A stretch of 64,000 nt of DNA from an uncultured Alphaproteobacteria bacterium (GCA_902553005.1 CACDIK010000002.1:26192-90191), one strand, 5' to 3'. Positions 8,654-17,509 are shown, numbered from the stretch's first letter. The notes: generated from the letters alone by a model not told the origin. Numbers and translations are program-made.

Positions 8654-8695
8654 CGAAGGGTTTCGAACCCTCGACTTCAACCTTGGCAAGGTTGC
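8645..8695 (-). repeat. tRNA-Gly 3' fragment, putative attachment-site copy
   Basis: 51 bp matching the 3' part of the intact tRNA-Gly (9930-9980) in the same orientation at 50 of 51 positions; the only difference is T at 8661 against A at 9946. The copy runs from the CCA end through the T arm and anticodon arm, then similarity stops abruptly. It lacks the D arm and 5' acceptor strand and so cannot be a working tRNA. A 3'-end tRNA duplication is the classic footprint of tyrosine-integrase insertion. Confidence 0.85.
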
Positions 8696-8770
8696 CTAAT
8701 AGAAATAATTTGTAATTTCCTTCAAATTATGTGAAATAATTTTAAAACAAGTTTAGTTTTTGTAATCGAA

Positions 8771-8790
8771 GTGTCCCCCATATGTCCCCC
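8771..8790. repeat. TGTCCCCC tandem motif, left copy
   Basis: TGTCCCCC (8772-8779), 3-nt spacer, TGTCCCCC (8783-8790). This is an unusual C-run pair in 70% A+T DNA, 76 bp inside the tRNA fragment. Its partner is at 9875-9893. Probably a recombinase arm-type site; inference. Confidence 0.5.
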
Positions 8791-8885
8791 AAAAGAGAGA
8801 TCTTTGAGCTATTGAAGGCAACAATTCTGAAAGGCAACAGAGAGGCAAATTCTTATTTTTTTATAATCATACTTTGTCCTGATTA

Positions 8886-9713
8886 CTAAATATAATTAAA
8901 ATGCTTCATTAACGTTTTTAAATTATTTTCTATAAGCCCAAGCTTTGTTTTTGATAAAATATCTTTCCATTGATTTGATGTTCCGGATCTGAAAAATCTT
9001 GAATGTTCTGAAGATTCATCAAAACCATATTTATTTTCTATTTTTTTAAGATTATTAAAATTAGTATTTTCTATTGTTTGATCAATGTCTGCGTCACTTA
9101 AATTGAGCTTTATTCTGTGCGTTTTATTTAAGAATTCTATAACTTTAATAACTACTTCCTTTATATTTACCTTTAAGTCTTCATACCTAATAATTAATCT
9201 GGGTACAGTTTTATAATTTAACCATGATAAAACATTAAGCTCCCAAGTAGAAATTAGTTCATAAGCACCATTTGTATTAATTATGTTTTTTTTTTCAAAA
9301 AGAAGCTCATTAATTATTTTATCTAAACTTTTGCCGCTAAAATTTTTAAAAGAAATGACCACATCCCTTGGGTCTCTTATAATATAAATAAAACCTGCAT
9401 TTACAGTTTCATTTGTAAATTTTTTATGTCTAACACTATGGGTTTTAAATATATTTAAGTGATTTGATTTCTTATTTAGTATTTTTTGACAATCAATAAT
9501 ATTTTCTGATACCCAGTCAAAATGCAAAACATTGTTGTCAGAATAGATTTTATTTTCAAATTCATCAAAGTTTTTTTTAATTGACAATAATGGTATTGAC
9601 TTTAAGGTTTTTAGATTAAACTCTTTATCAAAATTATAAAGGTTTGAAATTATAGCTCTCATCCATGTATTGCCAGATTTAGGATATGAAGCCAAAAAAA
9701 TATTTTTAAACAC
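8886..9713 (-). CDS. Sulfotransferase domain protein (cassette cargo)
   Basis: 275 aa, a single-domain PAPS-dependent sulfotransferase. The 5'-phosphosulfate loop ASYPKSGNTWMR is at residues 8-19, the 3'-phosphate segment RDPRDVVISF lies mid-protein, and IIRYEDLK and a C-terminal RSGTSNQWKD correspond to the usual RxGxxGxWK motif. The length is normal for the family, so it looks intact. It is distinct from the TPR-fused sulfotransferase upstream and shows no close similarity beyond the motifs. It is the only gene between the two tRNA-Gly repeats, so it is the likely cargo. The acceptor is probably a glycan or lipid, but unknown. Confidence 0.8.
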   Translation of the reverse strand: MFKNIFLASYPKSGNTWMRAIISNLYNFDKEFNLKTLKSIPLLSIKKNFDEFENKIYSDNNVLHFDWVSENIIDCQKILNKKSNHLNIFKTHSVRHKKFTNETVNAGFIYIIRDPRDVVISFKNFSGKSLDKIINELLFEKKNIINTNGAYELISTWELNVLSWLNYKTVPRLIIRYEDLKVNIKEVVIKVIEFLNKTHRIKLNLSDADIDQTIENTNFNNLKKIENKYGFDESSEHSRFFRSGTSNQWKDILSKTKLGLIENNLKTLMKHFNYI

Positions 9714-9874
9714 TTAAAATATTTAGGAAGAAATTTCTAAATAAAAATTTCAAATTTAAATATTTATTTTTTTTAATAAATATAATTACTAATTTTAAAA
9801 ATTTATATCTGGTAATGAAATTAATTATTATATTTTGTTTAAAATCAAGGTGTTGTATTATTTTGATATATGGA

Positions 9875-9893
9875 GTGTCCCCCAATTGTCCCC
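9875..9893. repeat. TGTCCCCC tandem motif, right copy
   Basis: TGTCCCCC (9876-9883), 3-nt spacer, TGTCCCC (9887-9893), on the same strand as the left copy and 36 bp from the CCA end of the intact tRNA-Gly. The pair of copies just inside both tRNA-derived ends suggests a shared function in recombination. Confidence 0.5.
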
Positions 9894-9929
9894 GGAGATT
9901 TTAAAATAATATGAATTTAGTATATTTGT

Positions 9930-10004
9930 TGGAGCGGGCGAAGGGATTCGAACCCTCGACTTCAACCTTGGCAAGGTTGCGCTCTACCCCTGAGCTACGC
10001 CCGC
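9930..10004 (-). tRNA. tRNA-Gly (anticodon GCC)
   Basis: 75 nt on the minus strand, folding fully by eye: acceptor GCGGGCG/CGCCCGC, D arm GCTC/GAGC, anticodon arm CAACC-TTGCCAA-GGTTG giving anticodon GCC, and T arm GAGGG-TTCGAAT-CCCTT (with the usual TTCGA), with discriminator T and an encoded CCA. Its 3' end faces the putative integrated cassette, whose far end carries a copy of the 3' 51 bp. The encoded CCA and full structure indicate that the integration left this gene functional. Confidence 0.97.
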
Positions 10005-10058
10005 TTGAAATACACAATTACCATTTTGAATTTATAAGTCAATATTTGAGAAAACGAT

Positions 10059-10877
10059 TTATTTAAATCTTCTTCTGTAGACAATATCAACAAGTAACAT
10101 ATGAGGAAGCGTTAAAGCAGCGAGTCCAATGAAAATTACTTTTAATATCGACTCATATAATGATAAATTTTGGACTAAATAATAAACAATTAATAAACCT
10201 CCAATCCAAGAAATTACTGTAAAAATTATTGTGGAGTAAATAACAAAGTATTTATTTTGTAAATTTAAATAAATATTTTTAATCAGATGTTTTAAATGTT
10301 TGTAAGTGTGAAAAAAACAGAAATATATAGCGAAGCTTAGTAATGGATCGAAAAAATAAAAAATTAATAAAAGAAATATAATCTCAATAATTCCTTTTCG
10401 TAATTTCTTTTCAAAGAAAGAGAGATAAACAAAATATATTATAGATAATAATGTTAAAAAATATGGGATGAAAAAAAATTTTTGGATTGAGTAAATATTA
10501 TTATTTGTCAGATATTCAAATATCAAAAAAGATTGATCTTCGTTGAAAAATATTATTCCAAAAATAATAGTCATTCCATAAGTAAAGCTTATAGAATACT
10601 TGTATTTATTTATTTTAAAATTTGTCCAATCACATAATCCAAAATGGGCAATAGTCATTATAATAAAAATCGTTAATGAAATAATAGGAAAATATAACCA
10701 AAATAAAATGACTAGAAAAAATAAAATTAGGTAGTAAAATAAAAATTGTAGAAATTGAATTCTGTTATTAAAACCTACTAAAGAAGCAACAGCACCATCA
10801 AATGAACCATGTGGAAGACCAATGAAAAAAATTAATAAAAAGGAAATAATATTTAAAATTGTTAGGTCTGCTAACAT
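10059..10877 (-). CDS. blh: Brp/Blh beta-carotene 15,15'-dioxygenase
   Basis: 272-aa polytopic membrane protein of the Brp/Blh family, which cleaves beta-carotene to two retinal molecules. Conserved His-bearing motifs are visible: GLPHGSFDGA near residues 20-29, AHFGLCDW, FHTYKHLKH and TLPHMLLVD near the C-terminus; the histidines bind the iron. It is the last gene of the crtI-crtB-crtY-blh run, 1 bp after crtY, so probably one transcript. Its presence implies retinal production for a rhodopsin, but no rhodopsin gene is in this window. Confidence 0.9.
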   Translation of the reverse strand: MLADLTILNIISFLLIFFIGLPHGSFDGAVASLVGFNNRIQFLQFLFYYLILFFLVILFWLYFPIISLTIFIIMTIAHFGLCDWTNFKINKYKYSISFTYGMTIIFGIIFFNEDQSFLIFEYLTNNNIYSIQKFFFIPYFLTLLSIIYFVYLSFFEKKLRKGIIEIIFLLLIFYFFDPLLSFAIYFCFFHTYKHLKHLIKNIYLNLQNKYFVIYSTIIFTVISWIGGLLIVYYLVQNLSLYESILKVIFIGLAALTLPHMLLVDIVYRRRFK

Positions 10878-10878
10878 A

Positions 10879-11961
10879 TCATTTAAATAACTCTTTTATA
10901 AAAGGAAGCTTGGGCATGCTATTTATAATTTTTAACTTAGTTAATAAATTCGATTCACCCATCATAAAACTTTGGAATTCTTTTCCATTTAGATTAGATG
11001 CGAGTTTTATAAATGACCTTCCATCTTCTCTATTATTTTTTAAAAAATTAATAAAAACTTTATCCATTTTTCTTTCTAAAAAATTATGTATATTTACATA
11101 ATTGTTCTTTGAATTTTTTAACAATTGAATTTGTTTTATAAGAAATGAAAAAGCATATCCAGTAGAGGGTTTGCAAGCACCTCCTCTAATACCAATATTG
11201 AAGATTTTAGAATTAACTGATTTTTTTTCCCCTGCAAAAAACATTGGTATTACCCCTTTTTCTGAACTCTGTTCTTTAAAATTATTAATATTATTTTTCT
11301 TTAAGTAATCATTTATTCTTTCCCTATACCAGGAACTGTGAAAGACATCTTTTGAAAAGACCGTCGATTCAACAAGCGCTTTATTGTGACTAAATGGTAG
11401 GATGTATATAAAATGCAAAATATTATTTTCTTCCGTAAAGTGCATCAAGGTTAATTTATCTTCATTAAAAGTATTATCTGCCACGGTAATATGAATTCCA
11501 AAAAAATGTTGTAATAATTCATCTTTTTTTTCTTTTGCTGATCGTGAATCATATATTTTTTCAGCGTAATATATTTTATCATCAGTAGTGATTATTTTAA
11601 AATAATTTTTTTCAGGAAAATATTGGACAACTTGTTTGTTTATAATTTTTAAATTATTTTTTGTTTCTAGGCAAAATTTTTTCCAAGTTTTAAAACTAAT
11701 GACACAGTAAGGTTTATCCAAACTTGTATGTGTTACATTGGTATTTTTGTTGCCAATACTCCATTTGTACCATTTTTTTTCAATAATTTTTTCAAATGGC
11801 TTCATCCAATCTGTTAACCAAAAACCAAAAATATTATCTCTTTTGTTTGTATCTTCACTTTCAAATGCAATAATTTCGTTAAAACTATCTCCGTAAAGAA
11901 TTTTATTTACAGCTAAACCACTAGGGCCTAACCCAATTATAGCAGCTTTATAAATTTTCAT
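10879..11961 (-). CDS. crtY: Lycopene beta-cyclase CrtY
   Basis: 360-aa FAD/NAD(P)-binding enzyme that cyclises lycopene to beta-carotene. The N-terminal dinucleotide fold shows GLGPSGLAV (about residues 10-18), followed by the SFKTWKKFC segment. The C-terminal GIRGGACKPSTGYAF motif is diagnostic for CrtY-type cyclases. It overlaps the end of crtB by 14 bp and is followed immediately by blh, consistent with a single operon supplying retinal. Confidence 0.93.
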   Translation of the reverse strand: MKIYKAAIIGLGPSGLAVNKILYGDSFNEIIAFESEDTNKRDNIFGFWLTDWMKPFEKIIEKKWYKWSIGNKNTNVTHTSLDKPYCVISFKTWKKFCLETKNNLKIINKQVVQYFPEKNYFKIITTDDKIYYAEKIYDSRSAKEKKDELLQHFFGIHITVADNTFNEDKLTLMHFTEENNILHFIYILPFSHNKALVESTVFSKDVFHSSWYRERINDYLKKNNINNFKEQSSEKGVIPMFFAGEKKSVNSKIFNIGIRGGACKPSTGYAFSFLIKQIQLLKNSKNNYVNIHNFLERKMDKVFINFLKNNREDGRSFIKLASNLNGKEFQSFMMGESNLLTKLKIINSMPKLPFIKELFK

Positions 11962-12829
11962 TTGGGAGATTATCTCTAATTTTTTGATACTGATATTTCA
12001 TAAAAGGGATAAAAATAAAAAGTAAAATTGATTTAGCTGTAATTAAAGATTTCTCTAATAAGTTTAAATATACCCTTTCTCTTAAATATTTTTTTTTATT
12101 GGATTTTATCTTAATACCAATCCCTCTATAAATATTAGCCGCAATGAATATTCCTAGTCTTGTGGATGGTGGGATATACTTTAAACCAGCAAAACCATTT
12201 TTATAAAACATATCTGAAAGGACTATTACTTCATGAATTGCATTTGATATTCTTTCATCTTTTTCTGAGCTTTTGTTATGAAGATCAGTTAAATTTTCTA
12301 GTGATATATCAGGTATCCAATTAGCAGGTAAATATATTCTTTTCATTTTGGAATCTTCATAAACATCTCTAGCTATATTTGTTAGTTGCATTCCAATACC
12401 TAAATCAATTGCAGATTTTGCTGCTTTTTCATTTTTTACTCCTATAATTTTAGACATCATTAATCCGACAGTTCCGGCAACATGATAAGAGTATTTTATA
12501 AGTTCTTCCTTGTTTTGAATTCTTGTTTTTTTCTGATCCAAAATTAATCCCTCTATTAAGTCTATAAAAATTAAATTGTTAATTTCATTTTTTTGCAAAA
12601 AAATATTTACTTTATTATTTTTATTGGTCTTTATTTCTTCAATTGAATTTTTGAGATAGATAGTTTGATCTTTGTTGTGTTTATCAGCAATATCATCAAA
12701 ATATCTACAAATTGAATATAGAATACCAGCATTTTTTTTTGAACTTTTTGGTAAAAAAAAACTTGCCCAATAAAAACTTTTACCTTCTCTTTTAAGGTCA
12801 GTCGACGAATTTAGTTCTAAATCAATCAT
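11948..12829 (-). CDS. crtB: Phytoene synthase CrtB
   Basis: 293-aa squalene/phytoene synthase that condenses two geranylgeranyl diphosphates into phytoene. The two Asp-rich Mg-binding motifs are present: RYFDDIADKH near residues 42-51 and NIARDVYED near 151-159. YHVAGTVG is the usual helix motif and RIYLP follows the second Asp motif. It starts 2 bp after crtI stops. No crtE (GGPP synthase) is present in the window, so the substrate must come from a gene elsewhere. Confidence 0.95.
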   Translation of the reverse strand: MIDLELNSSTDLKREGKSFYWASFFLPKSSKKNAGILYSICRYFDDIADKHNKDQTIYLKNSIEEIKTNKNNKVNIFLQKNEINNLIFIDLIEGLILDQKKTRIQNKEELIKYSYHVAGTVGLMMSKIIGVKNEKAAKSAIDLGIGMQLTNIARDVYEDSKMKRIYLPANWIPDISLENLTDLHNKSSEKDERISNAIHEVIVLSDMFYKNGFAGLKYIPPSTRLGIFIAANIYRGIGIKIKSNKKKYLRERVYLNLLEKSLITAKSILLFIFIPFMKYQYQKIRDNLPNENL

Positions 12830-12831
12830 TG

Positions 12832-14307
12832 TTATTTTAATTCAGATTTGATGATATTTTCAACAACTTTAGCTGAGGAAAGAACACCTGGTATTCCAGC
12901 CCCTGGATGTGAGCCTGCTGCAGAAAAATATAAATTTTTAATTTTTTTGTCTTTGTTGTGATATCTAAACCAAGCTGACTGTGTAAAAATTGGGGCTATA
13001 GAAAATCCTGCTCCGTGCATAGAATTGTAATCGTTTTTAAAATCTTTAGGGTTCATCCAAAAAACATCTGTAATACTCTTTTCTAAATCTGGCATAATTG
13101 TTTGTGATAATTCTTTAACTATCTTATTTTTAAGGTTTTCTGATTCAACATCCCAATCAATTTTGCCTTGTAAATTGGGTACTGGGCATAGAACATAAAA
13201 ACTATCACATCCTTCTGGAGCAAACGATTTATCAGTTGCGGTAGGCCTATGAATATATAAAGAAAAATCTTCAGATAATATTTTATTTTTAAATATATCA
13301 TGAAGTAAAGATTTAAATCTTTCAGTCATCCAAATAGTATGATGAGCAACTTTATGGTATTGTTTTTTCGTACCAAAGAAAAGAACAAAAAGCCCCATTG
13401 AATACAATAAGTTTTTTTCTTTTAATACAGGTCTTTTTAAATTTTGTTTTTTTAAAAGTTTAGAGTAAACCATGGGTGGATCAGCATTACAAACAACTAG
13501 ATCTATATTAGAAATCTCTTCATTGTTTGTTAATATTTTTGTTATCCTATTATTTTCCACAATAAATTCTTTTGCCTCTGTATTTGTTTTTATTTTAATA
13601 CCACAATCAATCATTAATTGTTTTAGTTCAGATACAATTTTACCAGTTCCGCCCATACAAAAAAATACGCCCCATTTTCTCTCTAAATAATGAATCAAAG
13701 CGTAAATAGATGTTGTTGTGTGTGGATCACCTCCAACTAAAAGTGGGTGAATTGAAAATGCTTTTCTAAGATATGGATTTTTTAGATAACTATTTACAAG
13801 TTGAGATACTGTGAAATAACTTTTTAAAATAATTAAATTAGGAATAACACCTAACATTTTAAAAAAAGAAATAAATGGTTTGTCAGCTAATTGTGTGAAC
13901 CCTACATCAAAAATTTTTTTTGATTGATTTAAGAGTTTAGAATATCCTTTGATGTCTCTATTATCATATTTGCTTATTTCATTATTTGTCTTTTCGATAG
14001 TAGAACAATAATCAAAAGTTTTACCATCATGAAAATAATATCTATACCAGGGCTCAAGAGGAACAAAACTCAAATAATCTTCTCTTTTTTTCCCAAATAG
14101 ACTAAATAATTCATCAAAAAGAAATGGTGCTGTTATAACTGTTGGTCCAGCATCATGTTTAAAACCATTCACTTCAAAAACTCTTGCTCTTCCTCCAAGC
14201 TCGTCTAGTTTTTCAATAATTGTTGTATCATAGCCTAATTTTTTTAGTCTTAGACTAATCGCAATACCTCCAAAACCACTTCCTATAACTACTGCTTTTT
14301 TTCCCAT
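12832..14307 (-). CDS. crtI: Phytoene desaturase CrtI
   Basis: 491-aa CrtI-type desaturase converting phytoene to lycopene. The FAD fold at the N-terminus reads VIGSGFGGIAISLRL (residues 6-20) with an Asp/Glu-ended second strand (TTIIEK). The C-terminal GSHPGAGIPGVLSSAK is the CrtI signature. It is first in the leftward crtI-B-Y-blh operon. The 57-bp spacer to the divergent 14365 gene must hold both promoters. Confidence 0.95.
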   Translation of the reverse strand: MGKKAVVIGSGFGGIAISLRLKKLGYDTTIIEKLDELGGRARVFEVNGFKHDAGPTVITAPFLFDELFSLFGKKREDYLSFVPLEPWYRYYFHDGKTFDYCSTIEKTNNEISKYDNRDIKGYSKLLNQSKKIFDVGFTQLADKPFISFFKMLGVIPNLIILKSYFTVSQLVNSYLKNPYLRKAFSIHPLLVGGDPHTTTSIYALIHYLERKWGVFFCMGGTGKIVSELKQLMIDCGIKIKTNTEAKEFIVENNRITKILTNNEEISNIDLVVCNADPPMVYSKLLKKQNLKRPVLKEKNLLYSMGLFVLFFGTKKQYHKVAHHTIWMTERFKSLLHDIFKNKILSEDFSLYIHRPTATDKSFAPEGCDSFYVLCPVPNLQGKIDWDVESENLKNKIVKELSQTIMPDLEKSITDVFWMNPKDFKNDYNSMHGAGFSIAPIFTQSAWFRYHNKDKKIKNLYFSAAGSHPGAGIPGVLSSAKVVENIIKSELK

Positions 14308-14364
14308 TTTTAATTTTGTAATTGTATTTAAATACCTTATTTCTTAATAAATATAATATTATTT

Positions 14365-14877
14365 ATGCTTACAAAGACAGATTTATTTGAATTACTTAGT
14401 GTAAAAAATAAAGATTTTCAAATTCATGATCATGATCCTTTATTTACAGTTGAAGACTCTGAAAATCTAAGGGGTGAAATTAAAGGAGCACATACAAAAA
14501 ATTTATTTTTAAAAAATAAAAAAAATAATTTTTATCTTTTTAGTTGTGATGAAAATGCAAAGGTTGATTTAAAGCAATTTTCTAAATCTATCGATGCTAA
14601 AAATTTATCATTTGCTAATGCTGAATATTTAGAACAATTTCTAGGTATAAAGCCAGGATCAGTTTCACCATTTGCCCTTCTTAACGACAAGCATAATGTT
14701 GTTGAATTTTACTTAGATGAAAAGCTTTTTAACAGTGAATTAATTAACTTCCACCCCCTAATTAACACAACAACTATAAGTATAAAGACTTCAGAATTTA
14801 TAAACTTCCTCCTTGAAAATAATAAAAAAATTCATATTTTTTCTTTGGATAGTTATAGTATAGTTAAATCTTTATGA
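14365..14877 (+). CDS. YbaK/ProX-type aminoacyl-tRNA editing protein
   Basis: 170 aa of the YbaK/prolyl-tRNA editing family, free-standing. These proteins hydrolyse mischarged tRNA-Pro (Ala-tRNA-Pro in the ProXp-ala/PrdX group). The AHTKNLFLK segment carries the catalytic-type Lys near residue 48. GIKPGSVSPFAL (about residues 95-106) and NFHPLINTTT near the end are typical for the PrdX/ProXp-ala subgroup. It overlaps the start of the thioredoxin-TPR gene by 4 bp (ATGA), indicating translational coupling. Confidence 0.85.
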   Translation: MLTKTDLFELLSVKNKDFQIHDHDPLFTVEDSENLRGEIKGAHTKNLFLKNKKNNFYLFSCDENAKVDLKQFSKSIDAKNLSFANAEYLEQFLGIKPGSVSPFALLNDKHNVVEFYLDEKLFNSELINFHPLINTTTISIKTSEFINFLLENNKKIHIFSLDSYSIVKSL

Positions 14878-15740
14878 GTGAAAATACAAATATAATCGAT
14901 GTTACTGAAGCAGAGTTTAATGATCAGGTTATTGAGGCAAGTGAGAGAAAATTAATTGTTGTTGATTTTTGGGCTCCTTGGTGTGGTCCTTGTAAACAAT
15001 TAACACCAATTTTAGAAAAAATAATTTCAAAATCAGGAGACAAAATCACTTTAGTAAAAATAAATATTGATGAAAATCAACAAATTGCTGCACAATTAAG
15101 AATTCAATCAATTCCTACTGTCTACGCTTTCAAAGATAAACAAATTGTTAATGCATTTCAGGGTGTTATTCCTGAAGGCCAAATTATTGAATTTATTGAA
15201 AAGTGTTTAGGTTCTAAAATTAATGAAGACTTCACTGAATTTTATAATGAAATAGAAAGTGCTATGGCTGAAAATAAGTTTGAAGAAACTAAAGACACTC
15301 TTCTAGAATTTATTTCTAAAAACTCAGACGAAATTAAAGGTATTTGTTTTTATTTAGAGTGTTTGATTGAACTTAAACAATTTGAAGAGGTTGAGATGTT
15401 CATTAGTTCATTAGAAAAAGATGTACAAGATAAGGATGAAGTTAAACAGGTTTTAAAAAAAATGGAAATTGTGAAAAATAATTCATCCGGACCAAATATA
15501 AATGAGTTGCTTGGCAAACTTGAGAGTGAACCAAATAATATTGATTTAATTTTAGAAATATCAGATAAATATTTTTCAATGAAACAATATGAAAATGGAA
15601 TGGATTTGCTTCTAAAAAATTATCCAAAAAATAAGGATAGTATAAAAAATAAGATGGTAGAATTTTTTGCTGTACTTGGAAATACTGATCAAATTACTAT
15701 TCAGTATAGGAAAAAACTTTCACAATTAATGTTTTCATAA
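14874..15740 (+). CDS. Thioredoxin-TPR co-chaperone (CnoX/YbbN-like)
   Basis: 288 aa: an N-terminal thioredoxin fold with active site WAPWCGPCKQ near residues 31-40, then a C-terminal TPR region of about 170 residues. This matches the YbbN/CnoX family, which protects proteins under oxidative or heat stress and delivers them to chaperones. The CGPC active site is redox-competent, as in alphaproteobacterial members (the E. coli protein has SQHC). It is cytoplasmic. The next gene (Lon-N domain) begins one base after its stop, a pairing common in alphaproteobacteria. Confidence 0.88.
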   Translation: MSENTNIIDVTEAEFNDQVIEASERKLIVVDFWAPWCGPCKQLTPILEKIISKSGDKITLVKINIDENQQIAAQLRIQSIPTVYAFKDKQIVNAFQGVIPEGQIIEFIEKCLGSKINEDFTEFYNEIESAMAENKFEETKDTLLEFISKNSDEIKGICFYLECLIELKQFEEVEMFISSLEKDVQDKDEVKQVLKKMEIVKNNSSGPNINELLGKLESEPNNIDLILEISDKYFSMKQYENGMDLLLKNYPKNKDSIKNKMVEFFAVLGNTDQITIQYRKKLSQLMFS

Positions 15741-15741
15741 C

Positions 15742-16335
15742 ATGGAAATCCCTATTTTTCCTTTAAACGGTGCCGTCCTTTTTCCAGGAACAAGCTTGCC
15801 TCTAAATATATTTGAAAAAAGATATATTGAGATGGTTGACTACGCTCTTTCAAAGGAAAGGCACATAGGTATGATACAATCTGATGAAAAAAATAAACTC
15901 TATAATATTGGTTGTATTGGAAAAATTCATAGTTTTAGTGAAACAGCAGACGGACGATATTTAATTAGTCTACAGGGAACTAATTGTTTTAATGTTAAGA
16001 AAGAATTAGAAAAAAACTATAAGTTTAGGTTAGTAGAAGCTGAATTGTTGGATTTTGAAGAAGATAGGAACATCATAAATGAAAAACAAAAAAATAATCT
16101 TTTAGATAAGTATAGCCAATACATTAAAGTCAAAAAAATTAACTTAAATTTAGAAGAAATTCGAAACATAGATTTTAATCAAATTGTAAAGTTTATAGCA
16201 ATGATATCCCCTTTTAGTGATATTGAAAAACAAGTTCTTTTGGAAACAAAAAATTTAAGCGATTTTTATAAAAAACTTCATTCAATTTTAGAGCTTGAAA
16301 TTGTTGAAGATAATAATAGCAAAACTATTAATTAA
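15742..16335 (+). CDS. Lon N-terminal (substrate-binding) domain protein
   Basis: 197 aa resembling the Lon protease N-terminal LAN/PUA-like domain without ATPase or protease parts: it begins IPIFPLNGAVLFPGTSLPLNIFEKRYIEM, split here as IPIFPLNGAVLFPG and LPLNIFEKRY, and continues with IGMIQ and the IGCIGKIHSF strand. Stand-alone members are widespread; their role is unknown, with substrate recognition the usual guess. It directly follows the thioredoxin-TPR gene. Its 3' end overlaps the convergent ubiH-like gene by 8 bp, leaving no room for a terminator. Confidence 0.85.
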   Translation: MEIPIFPLNGAVLFPGTSLPLNIFEKRYIEMVDYALSKERHIGMIQSDEKNKLYNIGCIGKIHSFSETADGRYLISLQGTNCFNVKKELEKNYKFRLVEAELLDFEEDRNIINEKQKNNLLDKYSQYIKVKKINLNLEEIRNIDFNQIVKFIAMISPFSDIEKQVLLETKNLSDFYKKLHSILELEIVEDNNSKTIN

Positions 16336-17509
16336 CACCCATAGCAAAATCGCTTATTTGATTTTTTAATTTTTTACTTTTCTCAATTAGATTGATAGCT
16401 GAAAATCTTGCATGATTAAAAATTGTATTGTCTAATTTAAAGACACTATCAACTTTGTCAGTAATTTGATAAAGCCTATAAGCTTTGAAAAAATTATCTT
16501 TCTGAAACTCTTTACAAAATATATCATCTCCCAATTCAAAACCTAGAGAGTTATATTTTTTAACAAGATTATATAGACTTTCTACATCTTGCATACCTAG
16601 ATTCCATCCTTGTCCTGCAATTGGATGAAATGAATGGGCTGAGTCGCCTAAGTAAATAATTCTGTTCTCAAAAAATTTAGAGTTTAAATGAGCTTTTAAG
16701 GGAAAGCTTTGTTTGGTGATTATTTTTTTTATCTCACCCACACTTCCCTGTGTCCTTTCATTTAGAATGGAAATAATATTATTATCATCTAAGGAAAGTA
16801 AAGAATTTATAAATTTATTATTGTTTGTCCAAACTATTGAGCTTTGAAACTGATTTTTATTTTTTTGCATTGGTAGGATTGCAAGAGGTCCATTTTTAAA
16901 GAAAAACTCATAAGCAGTATTATAGTGATTCTTTGAGTGATAAAAATTTATTACAATTGCTTTCTTTTTATAATCTTTTTTATAAATTGGTGTTTTAAAA
17001 ATTTTTCTTATGGAACTATTTTTGCCATCACACGCGAATAGAATATTTGAATTAACATAGAAATTATTTTGCTTAGTTATAATTCTGTCGCTTTGATAAA
17101 AAATATCTTTAACATGAACATTGTTAAAAATTTCTACGTTTTTTTGTTTTTGTAATTTTTTATACAGGCAATAAAGTATAAACTCGTTTTTGACTATATA
17201 TCCAAGATTGGATTTTCTTCTTTGATTGTCAAAATAAATTTTGTTTGATTGATTTCTGTCTATTATTTTAATATTCTTTATTGGTTCTGCGTGATTGCTA
17301 ATATCCTTCCAAATGTTTATTTCTTCGAGAAATTTTTTTGTACCCTCTGAAATTGCTGTTGTCCTTTTATCTAAATAATTTTTATGATTAAATTTAGTGT
17401 TTTGCTCTAAAACTACTACTTTATTACCAAGTTTAGAAAGTGAGTAAGCTGCGACTGCCCCTATAAGCCCTCCTCCTATTATATTAATATTTGATTGAAT
17501 TTCTTTCAT
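16328..17509 (-). CDS. UbiH/COQ6-family FAD monooxygenase (ubiquinone biosynthesis)
   Basis: 393-aa flavoprotein hydroxylase of the UbiH/UbiF/UbiL/COQ6 family, which hydroxylates the ubiquinone ring precursor. GGGLIGAVAAYSL near residues 12-24 binds the FAD ADP moiety; the later GDSAHSFHPIAGQGWNLGMQD motif (about residues 281-301, named here by its GDSAH and GQGWNLG parts) is characteristic of the family. Which ring position it attacks cannot be told from sequence alone. Divergent from ftsK with a 47-bp spacer. Confidence 0.88.
   Translation of the reverse strand: MKEIQSNINIIGGGLIGAVAAYSLSKLGNKVVVLEQNTKFNHKNYLDKRTTAISEGTKKFLEEINIWKDISNHAEPIKNIKIIDRNQSNKIYFDNQRRKSNLGYIVKNEFILYCLYKKLQKQKNVEIFNNVHVKDIFYQSDRIITKQNNFYVNSNILFACDGKNSSIRKIFKTPIYKKDYKKKAIVINFYHSKNHYNTAYEFFFKNGPLAILPMQKNKNQFQSSIVWTNNNKFINSLLSLDDNNIISILNERTQGSVGEIKKIITKQSFPLKAHLNSKFFENRIIYLGDSAHSFHPIAGQGWNLGMQDVESLYNLVKKYNSLGFELGDDIFCKEFQKDNFFKAYRLYQITDKVDSVFKLDNTIFNHARFSAINLIEKSKKLKNQISDFAMGVN

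Larger units (their letters stand above)
8645..9980. mobile_element. Putative integrated cassette in tRNA-Gly, integrase lost
   Basis: A 1.3-kb segment bounded by 51-bp direct repeats of the tRNA-Gly 3' end. It carries one sulfotransferase gene plus two copies of a TGTCCCCC-N3-TGTCCCC(C) motif, one inside each end. Repeat-bounded insertion at a tRNA 3' end with internal paired motifs fits the arm-type sites of an integrative element (inference). There is no integrase in the segment, so it would be a non-autonomous cassette or a decayed island. Confidence 0.6.

Noticed and set aside
8645-8695. A second tRNA-Gly gene
   Set aside because: It lacks the D arm and the 5' acceptor strand; only the 3' 51 bp matches, so it is an attachment-type fragment.
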